IMG/VR virus record: IMGVR_UViG_3300009157_000036
Coordinates: 1-31,801 of that record
Direction: 5' to 3' (one strand)
From: a virus
DNA length: 31,801 nucleotides
The notes beneath the pieces were generated by a model. The model ran no database searches. It saw only the letters and a list, made by a program, of their open reading frames with translations, and had not been told where the DNA came from. This document shows, one piece after another, positions 13,256 to 21,934 of this stretch (within the stretch, counting starts at the first letter, position 1; every line of letters begins with the position of its first letter). The translations under genes and the position numbers were made by a program.

Positions 13256-13852
13256 TTAAGTAGATTTAGTACAAAACTGATCGGGTTTTACAAAATATAT
13301 AAAAACATCATCATAAACTTTTGATACTTCACGCTGATCGACGACAAAAATATGAAGTCCAAACTTATTAAATTCCGGTAATGCGATTTCTAAATTCTGA
13401 ATATCCTCAATAATCAAATACCCACCGTCTTTTAAATGCGGATAAACTTTTTTCACAAACGCTACCTGATCTTCCAATAAATGCGAACCGTCATCAATTG
13501 CAATATCAGGATAAAAGGAATTAAAATAATCATCAGGCAAATTATTGATGTTTATAATGTCAAGACTTACCCGTCCCTCTGGCTCTATAAATTCATTACC
13601 GAGTTTAAGATCAATCCTGTCTGGGGTTGGTTGCCATTTCTTTATATCTATTGCCTTTATTTTTGCGTGCGGAAAATAAAGCTTCCAAAGCTCGCAACTA
13701 CCGCCATATTGATAGCCTGCTTCAAAAATATTAATTTCCCTGTCCCTGAATTGTTTGAAAATAGCATCATAAAATTTTAAGTAGCCATGGATGCTTCCTT
13801 TGTCGGTTAAATATAGACCATCACGTGAATTAAGTTCTTCCAGTGTTTTCAT
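13256..13852 (-). CDS. Class I SAM-dependent methyltransferase, 198 aa
   Basis: The N-terminal LTDKGSIHGYLKFYDAIF is a signature of the macrocin-O-methyltransferase/Methyltransf_24-like group found in glycan clusters. INIFEAGYQYGGSCELWKLYFPHAKIKAIDIKKW carries the SAM-binding glycine motif I and the acidic end of strand 2. DIAIDDGSHLLEDQVAFVKKVYPHLKDGGYLIIEDIQ contains the conserved D-D-G-S-H and ED motifs that bind metal in this family. Likely O-methylation of a sugar or glycan. Its start overlaps the preceding stop (ATGA). Confidence 0.75.
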   Translation of the reverse strand: MKTLEELNSRDGLYLTDKGSIHGYLKFYDAIFKQFRDREINIFEAGYQYGGSCELWKLYFPHAKIKAIDIKKWQPTPDRIDLKLGNEFIEPEGRVSLDIININNLPDDYFNSFYPDIAIDDGSHLLEDQVAFVKKVYPHLKDGGYLIIEDIQNLEIALPEFNKFGLHIFVVDQREVSKVYDDVFIYFVKPDQFCTKST

Positions 13853-14547
13853 TTTTTACAATAATTTCCAAGTGGATACCTAACTGAGTAATGAGACCTT
13901 GCCTGCTGAAAAGCCTCGATGTCGTTCATCCGGGAATTATGAAACTCGAAAGCTTTGCAACCAGGATTAGAGCCTATCCAAAATTCACGGAAATATTTCC
14001 ACTCAAGATCAAGATAAGAATGATTTAAAGTATTTATATAATCTGTCGTAGCCCACCAGAAGGCTCCTGAGAAATGCGGAAAATTTCCCCATACGGTTTT
14101 ACTGTTCCACATCACCCCGCAACAATCATAGCCTTCTTTAAGTTTTGCAATACAGTCCTGCCAGTTCCAGATAGCAAAATACTCCATGTATCTGCGCCAA
14201 TCTTCAGTCGGTAAATCATAGTGACTGATTCCTTTCGTGTGGAAAAATAAAACATAATCACCGGGATTATTTTTTGAATAATCTCTTACCCACTTCATTG
14301 TATCTGCCAATTCATTATTTTCCGGGTAAATTATAGATTCAACTTTTTCGGGATGTCTTGAATTTCTAAACCAATTTTTAGCCCACTCGGCTCCGGATGG
14401 CAATTTGTCATCAACAATACCGATATAAAGTTTATCGCAATTATCGAATAATTTTGAAGATACAAGTTTTCCAAACTGCTCGTTAATCATTATTTCGAAA
14501 TGGCTCCCGGTGATAAATGCATGATAGGCAATTATAATTTTATTCAT
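13849..14547 (-). CDS. Putative glycosyltransferase of phage glycan islands, 232 aa
   Basis: MNKIIIAYHAFITGSHFEIMINEQFGKLVSSKLFDNCDKLYIGIVDD leads to DYVLFFHTKGISHYDLPTEDWRRYMEYFAIWNWQDCIAKLKEGYDCCGVMW and HFSGAFWWATTDYINTL. The FFHTKG.SH, W.RYM..F and H.SG.FWW motifs are shared with a family of uncharacterised GT-like proteins in polysaccharide loci. A canonical DxD is absent, so metal-independent or atypical chemistry is possible. Coupled on both sides by ATGA overlaps. The glycosyltransferase call is moderate. Confidence 0.6.
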   Translation of the reverse strand: MNKIIIAYHAFITGSHFEIMINEQFGKLVSSKLFDNCDKLYIGIVDDKLPSGAEWAKNWFRNSRHPEKVESIIYPENNELADTMKWVRDYSKNNPGDYVLFFHTKGISHYDLPTEDWRRYMEYFAIWNWQDCIAKLKEGYDCCGVMWNSKTVWGNFPHFSGAFWWATTDYINTLNHSYLDLEWKYFREFWIGSNPGCKAFEFHNSRMNDIEAFQQARSHYSVRYPLGNYCKK

Positions 14548-15743
14548 AATATTTTTATATCTGGAAACATAAATATAAACTTACCGTCGAATTGTCCTTT
14601 TAAAGAATCGATAATATAATCTTTAAAATTATGAGCTAAGATAATCAAATAATCTATCTTTTGACTCTTTAAAATTTCCCTGCTTACAACTTCAATTCCG
14701 GTACCAGGTACAAACTTCCCCTGCTTGAAAGGAGTATCATCAATTATAAACTTAACGAGGTTGTGATCAATCTCACAACTATTTAAAAAGACACATCCTT
14801 TAGCAGCTGCTCCAAATGCAGCAATAGATTTGCCTTTTGAAATAAGATCCATAATAAATTGTTTATAATTTAATATTTTCTCCTGAGTCCGTTTCCCCCA
14901 TTTTAAAAAATATTCTTCAGTTAAGGTTTTTTCAAGATTTAAAAAAGACAAGATGGTGCTATCGGGTTGTCGGAGTGAAGATTCTTTCACGCTTAAAACT
15001 CTAAGCGTGCCGGCGTGCATGTCGTGGTAAGATACATTGATGACTTTTAATCCTTCCTGTTTTAAAAGGTCGATTATATTTTTAAGACAGAAATAATAAA
15101 TATGCTCGTGATAAACCTGGTCATAATTATCATTCGCAATCGTAGTTAAAATATAGGGGAATTCAAGGCACCACATTCCCTCATTGGAGAGGTTTCTTTC
15201 AATTCCCTGCACGAAAGAACGGATAGGCTCGGTGTGCTGAAAAACATTTGTCGAAGTTATAAGTTTCGCTTTAAAAGGAAATCTGGTACTTTCACAGAAA
15301 TATTCATTTACATATTCAATGCTCTCTTCTTTGTTTATATCAATAAAACTTTTCGAACAATCTACATTTACATAATGAAGATTCCAATTTTCTTTCCGGA
15401 ATTCTATAAGTAGACTACCGTCATTGCCTCCGATATCAACTACCAAATCTTTGTCTTTAAAATCAATTATCCGGGAAAGATAATCGTACATTTTTGCGCA
15501 ATGTGTGAGATAGGGACTGTTAACCCCCGATCTGTAAAGATAATTTAAAAACAAATTGTCTTTATTAACAACTTCGGTAAGACATGTCAAATTACTTTTT
15601 GTAAATAATTGAATTGCCAAAGGAAATTTTTCACAAGCGAAAGACTCTTCCCTTGTAGTGCAAAGATTATTCACGAGCGGTACTTTCCCTAAGTTTAAAA
15701 ATTCTACTGCTTCAGTGCTTCCAGAGATTGGACATGTTTTCAT
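14544..15743 (-). CDS. NDP-sugar C-methyltransferase (NovU/TylCIII-like), 399 aa
   Basis: Three-part layout of this family. An N-terminal Methyltransf_13-type segment (MKTCPISGSTEAVEFLNLGKVPLVNN) has a C-x-x-S-G variant of the usual zinc-binding CxxC. A SAM-binding core has VVDIGGNDGSLLIEF (about residue 101) and the family's YDQVYHEHIYYFCLKNI (His-Glu-His, catalytic region). The C-terminal Methyltransf_14 domain has GKSIAAFGAAAKGCVFLNSC...FIIDDTPFKQGKFVPGTGI. Such enzymes methylate carbon 3 (or 5) of NDP-4-keto-deoxysugars, so the phage may build a branched deoxysugar. Full length. No sugar-nucleotide dehydratase is present here, so precursors would come from the host. Confidence 0.85.
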   Translation of the reverse strand: MKTCPISGSTEAVEFLNLGKVPLVNNLCTTREESFACEKFPLAIQLFTKSNLTCLTEVVNKDNLFLNYLYRSGVNSPYLTHCAKMYDYLSRIIDFKDKDLVVDIGGNDGSLLIEFRKENWNLHYVNVDCSKSFIDINKEESIEYVNEYFCESTRFPFKAKLITSTNVFQHTEPIRSFVQGIERNLSNEGMWCLEFPYILTTIANDNYDQVYHEHIYYFCLKNIIDLLKQEGLKVINVSYHDMHAGTLRVLSVKESSLRQPDSTILSFLNLEKTLTEEYFLKWGKRTQEKILNYKQFIMDLISKGKSIAAFGAAAKGCVFLNSCEIDHNLVKFIIDDTPFKQGKFVPGTGIEVVSREILKSQKIDYLIILAHNFKDYIIDSLKGQFDGKFIFMFPDIKIL

Positions 15744-16471
15744 AAATCGGGAGTTAAAAGATGAATGGCTCTGTAATCAGTCTCATTTTTAATACTTTCA
15801 AACAATGCCCTGTTGCGAAATATAAGATGAGACTTTGTTTTCCATGCCGAAAAATGCCACTGGTGAAACACAAAAGGATAAGATGTTTCTTCAATTTTTA
15901 ATCCGAGCCGGGTAATTTGCTCAACAAAATAATCATCATCATAAGCCACGCCCCCGGAGAATCTTTCATCAAATCCATTGAGTAGTTTTAAATTTTTTGC
16001 AGTTATAGCGGAGCAGAAATGATGTTTTGCCGATCTGAATATAGGGTGATTATACCATGCTGAGTCTCCATCAAAGGTGTTTCCTCTTTCGTTAATTTTA
16101 ACCGTTTCAGGATCCTGCCCCTCGGATAAAGAATAGCATCCAAAAGAAATATAAGAATCATCTTTTACTTTTTTAGAATAACTAATAACGTCCCCCTGAT
16201 GATAGCACTCGGAATGAGTAATCATAATTATCTCAGGATCATCTTTTAAAGCATGGACGAAACCCAGGTTATGAGCAGAAATATAATCATAGCCACTTCC
16301 AAGTTTAATTATTTCTACCTCGAAAGGAAGTGCCGGAAGTTTAATATCTTCATCGGAATTATTATCAACAATCAAAACTTTAAAATCTTTCGATTTTGAA
16401 AGAGTGTAAGAATACAAAGTCTTTTCTAAAAGCCTTTGCCTATTCCAGTACGTCATTACAATACAAATCAT
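15740..16471 (-). CDS. GT2 family glycosyltransferase, 243 aa
   Basis: The start at ATG 16471 (MICIVMTYWNRQRLLEKTLYSY) is preferred over one 11 codons upstream because it lies one base past the previous stop. The GT-A nucleotide-binding region is VLIVDNNSDEDIKLP. HNLGFVHALKDDPEIIMITHSECYH carries the conserved 'A.N.G' region, with an unusual motif at the DxD position (T-H-S-E). FDERFSGGVAYDDDYFVEQITRLGLKIE is the GT2 acceptor-side ED-type motif. This resembles GalNAc-transferase-like or rhamnosyltransferase-like phage enzymes. It overlaps the following methyltransferase gene by 4 bases. Confidence 0.75.
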   Translation of the reverse strand: MICIVMTYWNRQRLLEKTLYSYTLSKSKDFKVLIVDNNSDEDIKLPALPFEVEIIKLGSGYDYISAHNLGFVHALKDDPEIIMITHSECYHQGDVISYSKKVKDDSYISFGCYSLSEGQDPETVKINERGNTFDGDSAWYNHPIFRSAKHHFCSAITAKNLKLLNGFDERFSGGVAYDDDYFVEQITRLGLKIEETSYPFVFHQWHFSAWKTKSHLIFRNRALFESIKNETDYRAIHLLTPDL

Positions 16472-16472
16472 A

Positions 16473-17105
16473 TTAAAAATCTTTTGGGTGAAAGTGACAA
16501 ACATAATATTGCGGTGTAGGGATTTTTATTCCGGGATGAGGCAATAAGCATGATTCAATCATTCGCCAGTCATGAGCGTAGCCGTCAGGCCAAACTGCAT
16601 TAAGACTTTTTTTGTGTGAAATCATACTTGTACCGATGTAAAAAAGTTGTGGCTTTACTTCTCTTTCTTTAAAAATATGACTATCATTTTCCTTGCCTTG
16701 AATAAGATAATCGTTATAAAACGCCCATGAATATTTCGAGGTATTAAAATTGTCGTTTATGATTTTTAAATGGCCGCATCCTAAAAAATCATCGTGATCC
16801 AAGTAAGTAATTATGTCTCCCTGTGCCATTTCAATACCGGACTGTCGGACACTTCCGGAGAATAAAGGTTGTTTTTCTATTTTCTTAAACCTGATTTTTG
16901 GAAATCTGGAAAATTCCTCATCATATATTTTCTGAGATTTATCACATCCATCAGAAATAATAATTAATTCCGCATCAAAAAATGATTGATAAAGAAATGA
17001 AGCAACAGCACGACGAAACTTATCCTCAGGATTGCTTGCGCTTTTAATGCCGTTAGTTTCGTAAGGCAAAAGATATACTGGCATTATAACGGAAAATCTT
17101 ACCAT
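16473..17105 (-). CDS. GT2 family glycosyltransferase, 210 aa
   Basis: First gene of the glycan island. VRFSVIMPVYLL opens the GT-A fold, ELIIISDGCDKSQKIYDEE holds the donor-binding SDG, GSVRQSGIEMAQGDIITYLDHDDFLG provides the classic A/S-R..G...A.G..I..LD.DD with the metal-binding DHDD, and the end is short (HDWRMIESCLLPHPGIKIP). Compact but complete catalytic domain. Its start overlaps the 76-aa gene by 7 bases, so the island is transcribed with the tail genes. Confidence 0.85.
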   Translation of the reverse strand: MVRFSVIMPVYLLPYETNGIKSASNPEDKFRRAVASFLYQSFFDAELIIISDGCDKSQKIYDEEFSRFPKIRFKKIEKQPLFSGSVRQSGIEMAQGDIITYLDHDDFLGCGHLKIINDNFNTSKYSWAFYNDYLIQGKENDSHIFKEREVKPQLFYIGTSMISHKKSLNAVWPDGYAHDWRMIESCLLPHPGIKIPTPQYYVCHFHPKDF

Positions 17106-17329
17106 TCTTCCTCCATGTTTTTTATAATTTTAAAAATAGCACTCTGACAAATATTTAATTTTTCACTCGTTAAAATAACTGACAAGCTAACCGGGTTGCC
17201 GTCTTTCCTATAAAGATCATATTTCGCATAAATTGCATAATGCCGCAAAATAGAAGTAGAAATCAAACCGGATTTTGTTTCCGATTTTATTCTCTCGATA
17301 TTTTCGTTTATATATTCAAAGCGTGTCAT
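17099..17329 (-). CDS. Small conserved phage protein, HTH-like, 76 aa
   Basis: 76 aa, helical: FEYINENIERIKSETKSGLISTSILRHYAIYAKYDLYRKDG...SLSVILTSEKLNICQSAIFKIIKNMEEEW. The end resembles a short helix-turn-helix (CQSAIFKIIKNM). I recall similar tiny proteins following tape-measure genes in Bacteroidetes phages. Its ATG overlaps the tape-measure stop by one base (TAATG) and its end overlaps the first glycosyltransferase. Regulatory or chaperone roles are both possible. Confidence 0.55.
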   Translation of the reverse strand: MTRFEYINENIERIKSETKSGLISTSILRHYAIYAKYDLYRKDGNPVSLSVILTSEKLNICQSAIFKIIKNMEEEW

Positions 17330-19356
17330 TAAATATCTCCTCTTACAGATACTTTATTTGTTTCTTTTATTCTTGCATTTATGTCTTCAACTGACACTTT
17401 CGGAGCTGGCATTTTACTTAACGCCCTTGCAATGTCATCAGCTGTTAATAGATTCTGATTAGGCATAGCGTTTAATTGATTCTGTGATAACTGCTGTTGT
17501 GTTAGTATTGTAGACCCTGCCTGATTAGCGTATGTCCTTTGTGCTGGTATGGAAGAGGATATTGCAGAAGGAACGGAGTTTACCCCGCCTTTACCAACCT
17601 TAACTGACATAATTTGTTTTACGTTTGCAATACCAGCCAAAATAACAGAAGTCATTAAGGCAATACGTGCAATAGTACTCGGAATAGTCGGGTCATTGAG
17701 TGCTTTTGCAGCAGCTCCAAATGTGTCAATAGTTGCAGCAGCTATTGCAAAACCCTTACCTAACTCTGTTTGCTCTCCCAGAATACTTGCAATTGAAGAA
17801 AGCCCACTTATAGCTGCCTGTCTTTTTATGTCAAGATCAAGAACATATTGATCAGCTTCCCATCTAGATATTCTTGCGGACTCTTCTATTAGTCTATCAT
17901 TTTGAGCAGCTATCTTTTTATTAAATTGTAATTCATCATTTTTAATATCTTTATGAACTTGTAAATTTTTTAACTCTATATTATCAATATCAACCTTAAT
18001 AATATCAAATCCTACTTTTGCAATACTTTCCGGAGTTGCATTTTTATCTGTCGTTGCTTTTGTCAGTCTATTTATTTTAACCTGATCGCTGAAATATTCT
18101 TTTTGTATTGTATTGCGCTCCTTTAACATGCCATTTATCTGATCTTCATATTTTTCCTGAAGTCCTGTCATTTCTGCAATAGCCTGTAAATTTGCAAGCT
18201 CCATATCTAACAGGTATGTTTTGTCTTTTACTAACTTATTCGCAATTATATCAGCATCAACGGCAGCCTGCTTTTTCTCTGCTGATGTTGATTCCTGACT
18301 TGAAACAATGGCTCGTTGTTTTATTAAGTCGGCCTCTAGTGCCTCCCATTCTGTTTCTTTCTCTAGCTTCTTATCTGCCAGCTGTTCTTGCTCTAAAAGA
18401 AGTGTGTTATATTTCCGTTCCCATTCAATTTTATTCTTTATGCCATAAGTGTCCGTAACTATCCTTCTTCCATTAATCACCATTTGATCTCCAGTCTTAA
18501 CCATTTCCTGATAGTACTTTCTTTGTTCTTCAGTTAAATCTTTTTGTCTTAGTAAATACCCCTGATATTCACCGCTTAATCTTAATCCTTCGGCAAATTG
18601 CCCCTCCCCTCTCTTTCTTGCTTCTTTACGTGCGTTTTCTGCATCCTGTTCAAAACCAGCAGCTCCTAACATAGCTTTATCTGCTGTCTCTAAATATAGT
18701 TTAACATTCTCTTGTGTTGTCTTCCATGCCTTTGCGAGTATTCCTACTGCTGCACTAAGTAATCCTACAACCCCCCCTGCTGTTAAAAATGAAGATATTA
18801 CATTTCCCACCTCGCCAACTACTCCCCCTACCGCACTTGATAATTCAGAGAATCCTTGTCCTGCTGAGTGCATGGCTGTTTTTACAGATTCCCCATAACG
18901 TCCAACATTTGACCGTCCGTCATTTAGTGCTAAATCATAATCAATTATCTGTTGTTTTGTTTCTGCTATACGTTTTCTTTGTTCTATATATAAAGGGTTT
19001 AATTCTCTTATTCCTTGTGCATTAGTAACATAGGCTTTCCCTAACTTACCAAGTGCCTGCATTTGCAAAGTCAGAATCTCATTTAACTGCTTTCTGCTTC
19101 CTGTCTCTGAACTATTCGCAGCGACTTGCAGCTGCACCATTTTTTGTGCCTTTGTATACTCTGCATTAGCATTTTTTAAAGCTGCTTTGCTGGCTTCTTT
19201 TTCTGCTGCCGTAGCTTTATCTGATGCCTGTAATTTAATATTAGCAATAGTCAACTCATCTACTTTCTTCTTAGCCTCAACAGCCTCATCAGCGTATTTT
19301 TTGAGATTACTCTCAATATTTATTAGATATGTTTTCTTTTCACTTGTATCTGACAT
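17329..19356 (-). CDS. Tape measure protein
   Basis: 675 aa. The N-terminal coiled coil (1-140, Lys/Glu/Ala-rich, KKVDELTIANIKLQASDKATAAEKEASKAALKN) is followed by the Bacteroidetes tape-measure signature LNDGRSNVGRYGESVK (about 144-159) and a hydrophobic patch (about 175-210, VGGVVGEVGNVISSFLTAGGVVGLLSAAVGILAKAW). A second long coiled coil follows (about 330-515), then an Ala/Gly-rich region and a Gln/Asn/Ser-rich end. Tape measures set tail length; at about 1.5 Angstrom per residue this would give a tail near 100 nm, if the whole chain spans the tube. The absence of any sheath gene suggests a non-contractile tail. Confidence 0.85.
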   Translation of the reverse strand: MSDTSEKKTYLINIESNLKKYADEAVEAKKKVDELTIANIKLQASDKATAAEKEASKAALKNANAEYTKAQKMVQLQVAANSSETGSRKQLNEILTLQMQALGKLGKAYVTNAQGIRELNPLYIEQRKRIAETKQQIIDYDLALNDGRSNVGRYGESVKTAMHSAGQGFSELSSAVGGVVGEVGNVISSFLTAGGVVGLLSAAVGILAKAWKTTQENVKLYLETADKAMLGAAGFEQDAENARKEARKRGEGQFAEGLRLSGEYQGYLLRQKDLTEEQRKYYQEMVKTGDQMVINGRRIVTDTYGIKNKIEWERKYNTLLLEQEQLADKKLEKETEWEALEADLIKQRAIVSSQESTSAEKKQAAVDADIIANKLVKDKTYLLDMELANLQAIAEMTGLQEKYEDQINGMLKERNTIQKEYFSDQVKINRLTKATTDKNATPESIAKVGFDIIKVDIDNIELKNLQVHKDIKNDELQFNKKIAAQNDRLIEESARISRWEADQYVLDLDIKRQAAISGLSSIASILGEQTELGKGFAIAAATIDTFGAAAKALNDPTIPSTIARIALMTSVILAGIANVKQIMSVKVGKGGVNSVPSAISSSIPAQRTYANQAGSTILTQQQLSQNQLNAMPNQNLLTADDIARALSKMPAPKVSVEDINARIKETNKVSVRGDI

Positions 19357-19358
19357 GG

Positions 19359-21671
19359 CTAAAGTTTTATTAAATCAATTGTACAAAGTTGACCCGGGAC
19401 AAAATTATTAATCTTATTGACATAAAAATACGCTTTATATTGACTTAGGTAAATAGGTACATAATGTTTAAATCCTGCAACTTCATAAACAGGCAAATTA
19501 AATTTCGCCCTGCGAAGATTTGTATTCGTTAACATACGGGATAAGGCTGCGTAATTAGTAACGAGATAAGAAAATGATGCTTCCAGTGATGACGCTTTCT
19601 TTGGAGTGGTTATGTCAGTGGCTCCGCCGGGCGCAACTGTCGGTCTTATACCAAATGTTTTTTGATACAATGGGCCAGTTGTTTCTTTTGTAAAATCTAC
19701 ATACACTATACGTGGATCAATAGAATCTTCTTGCTTGTAAAGACTTGTTTGCGAATCCCATTTATTAAAATTAATTCGGGATATGTTAACGCTAAAATTT
19801 GTAGGCATGACAGTAACCTCATCGCATGTCGATACGGGTAATTCAATGACATCTTTCTCAGATGGAAGAGTCTCATCATCTACCTGCATGATACCACGTC
19901 CCTGGTCTTTTATAACATCATCAGAATCTTTATATCTCAGGTAATTATTTTGTGCATAATCTCCAAACTTGAATTCCACCTCGTCGTCACGCTCGGAAAG
20001 GTATGCCGACCAATCCCGTGCAATAGCTATGTTTTTATAAAGATCTTCATAATTCCAAAACTTAATTTTTTTATCTCTTGAAATAACTTCGGGAATAAGG
20101 CCAAACATATTACAAATCATCTTTATAAAATTAACTTGTGAAATGTCAGGCAGATAATCTTTGCAAACAACATAAGATAAGTAATCTATTTTAGCATCTC
20201 GAATTTCGATAACTGAAATTATATAAGCATAAAACGGGTAATGAGTATCCACCCAAAAATTAAAATGATCCCCGGCAGCTGCTGTATATTCAATTTCATA
20301 TTCGGCGGTCGTGTCTAACCAGCTTTTACTTTGCAATGTAAATGTACTAGCATTAACACCGTTGACATAAAGATAAATCACAACATCAGGACTGGCTATC
20401 GTACCTTCCGAAACGTGGATATGAAATTTATAAGTTGCTGCATACGGTGCGTAATAATTGCCATATTGAAAATTTAAATCCCCGTTAATAAGCACCGCAC
20501 CCGGCCAGCCAAAAGGCACTAAGCTGTCATAATCAGCGTAACCGTTCCATGATGCTGCATAAAGATATTTTTTGGTATCAGTTACTTTGAGGTTTTTAAT
20601 AGGCATAAAAAGTTTTAAGAATATAGGGTTTGTCAGAATATCCCCCTCGCAAGTATAACCTGAGTTTGAAAATATCTCATCCCATATTGCCTTAAGTTTT
20701 ACAAATGGCCAGATCCATCCGGCATACATTTCGATCCTGTCACCGTCATCGGTCAGCGGGGAGATAGTCCCATCATCAGAAGGCTCGCAAAGCGGATAGA
20801 CATAATTCAAATCGACAGCATGAGTAATTACCATTGTAGCCACATTCCATGTGTGCTCTGTCGAAACCAATGTAAGATCGGTTATTTTTAGGCTTTCGAT
20901 TGTTTTAAAGAAACTTGTGTTTCCTGATAAAATAGAAACGTAATAATATTGATCGTCAACCTTGTCAAGTATAATTTTCCCGTCGGTGATTATCTCGATC
21001 CCATCCTGTATTAATTTACATTGTTGGTTCTCGTATGGAAAAGTTGTATTTATCCCAACTTCCCCGGATAATTCAAAAAGGGCTTTCATCACCCTTGTTT
21101 TCCGGACTTTAAATTGCGCCGTGAAATCTGATTGCCGATCCTGCATCTCTGCAATATCATTGACTTGTTTTGTCTGCGGAATTATCTCATCGTCATCAAG
21201 ATCACAAAGAACATTTCCCAAATAAAGCTTTTGGGACTTTTGATAAACAGATGATTTAAGCGGTAATTCTTTGCGGGTGATCTCAAAATTAAGAACGTAC
21301 CCAGGTGAATTCTCGTCCCTGATTATATGATCTCCACGAGTTATATCGACTTCACGCCATACACCTGATTCGTATTGCTCAACTTTCTCGGCTAAAAGAA
21401 GTCCTGTAAATCCGGAAATGTTTTTTGTCGTTATGCCTTCAAGAGTTATCTGGTAGGAATATTCTGCTTTTAATTTTGTCGGCCTTTCTATTTTTGAAAT
21501 GCGTGAAAACATTCTCGTTACCTGAGTGCCGAGACTTTCGGAACTCATTTGAATCTCATAACCGTTGGTAAAATTATAGTAGTGCCAGCCGTTGTACCAC
21601 CATCTCAGGTATATTCCTAATGCACAATTTGAAATCAATATTTTAATAGAGCCTATTTGCATAAAAAACAA
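19359..21671 (-). CDS. Large tail-tip/baseplate-like protein, 770 aa
   Basis: Large, beta-rich, with no signal peptide. The start is ATG 21671 or the in-frame ATG at 21662. Near the N-terminus (residues 21-32) YLRWWYNGWHYY is almost identical to a motif in the FISUMP protein two genes upstream. The middle (about 130-300) has features of distal-tail/baseplate proteins (ENSPGYVLNFEITRKELPLKSS...QTKQVNDIAEMQDRQSDFTAQFKVRKTRVMKAL). The C-terminal half includes a probable beta-sandwich (TFTLQSKSWLDTTAEYEIEYTAAAGDHFNFWVD). Location straight after the tape measure in genome order supports a tail-tip role. Confidence 0.65.
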   Translation of the reverse strand: MFFMQIGSIKILISNCALGIYLRWWYNGWHYYNFTNGYEIQMSSESLGTQVTRMFSRISKIERPTKLKAEYSYQITLEGITTKNISGFTGLLLAEKVEQYESGVWREVDITRGDHIIRDENSPGYVLNFEITRKELPLKSSVYQKSQKLYLGNVLCDLDDDEIIPQTKQVNDIAEMQDRQSDFTAQFKVRKTRVMKALFELSGEVGINTTFPYENQQCKLIQDGIEIITDGKIILDKVDDQYYYVSILSGNTSFFKTIESLKITDLTLVSTEHTWNVATMVITHAVDLNYVYPLCEPSDDGTISPLTDDGDRIEMYAGWIWPFVKLKAIWDEIFSNSGYTCEGDILTNPIFLKLFMPIKNLKVTDTKKYLYAASWNGYADYDSLVPFGWPGAVLINGDLNFQYGNYYAPYAATYKFHIHVSEGTIASPDVVIYLYVNGVNASTFTLQSKSWLDTTAEYEIEYTAAAGDHFNFWVDTHYPFYAYIISVIEIRDAKIDYLSYVVCKDYLPDISQVNFIKMICNMFGLIPEVISRDKKIKFWNYEDLYKNIAIARDWSAYLSERDDEVEFKFGDYAQNNYLRYKDSDDVIKDQGRGIMQVDDETLPSEKDVIELPVSTCDEVTVMPTNFSVNISRINFNKWDSQTSLYKQEDSIDPRIVYVDFTKETTGPLYQKTFGIRPTVAPGGATDITTPKKASSLEASFSYLVTNYAALSRMLTNTNLRRAKFNLPVYEVAGFKHYVPIYLSQYKAYFYVNKINNFVPGQLCTIDLIKL

Positions 21672-21934
21672 TAAATCTTATTGTAAATCATCGCCGAGAA
21701 TATCCCTGCAAAAATAAAGAATCCAAATTCAATTATGTTAAATGGCTTTGTAAGTATAAAATACCACAGACAAATTTCCCCGGTGAAGCATTTATAGCAT
21801 CCACCCAAGGGCTTTCTAAAATACCAAGGAAGTCCATCTATCAAGTTTCCGTACCAACTAAGCGGCGTATGCTCCTCCTGAATCAAAGCAGAAATAAAAA
21901 ATGTGATTAATGATATTTTTAAGATCTCTGTCAT
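21653..21934 (-). CDS. Small membrane protein with Cys pair, 93 aa
   Basis: Hydrophobic N-terminal segment (LKISLITFFISALIQ), a central GGCYKCFTGEICLWYFIL containing a CYKC pair, and a long hydrophobic C-terminal region (IIEFGFFIFAGIFSAMIYNKIYCFLCK). This 'KPLGGCYKCFTGEI..W' arrangement is like the DUF1360-type or similar small membrane proteins sporadically found among Bacteroidetes phage tail genes. Three TM segments at most. Overlaps both neighbours. Possible roles are tail-associated DNA entry or superinfection exclusion; not determined. Confidence 0.55.
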   Translation of the reverse strand: MTEILKISLITFFISALIQEEHTPLSWYGNLIDGLPWYFRKPLGGCYKCFTGEICLWYFILTKPFNIIEFGFFIFAGIFSAMIYNKIYCFLCK

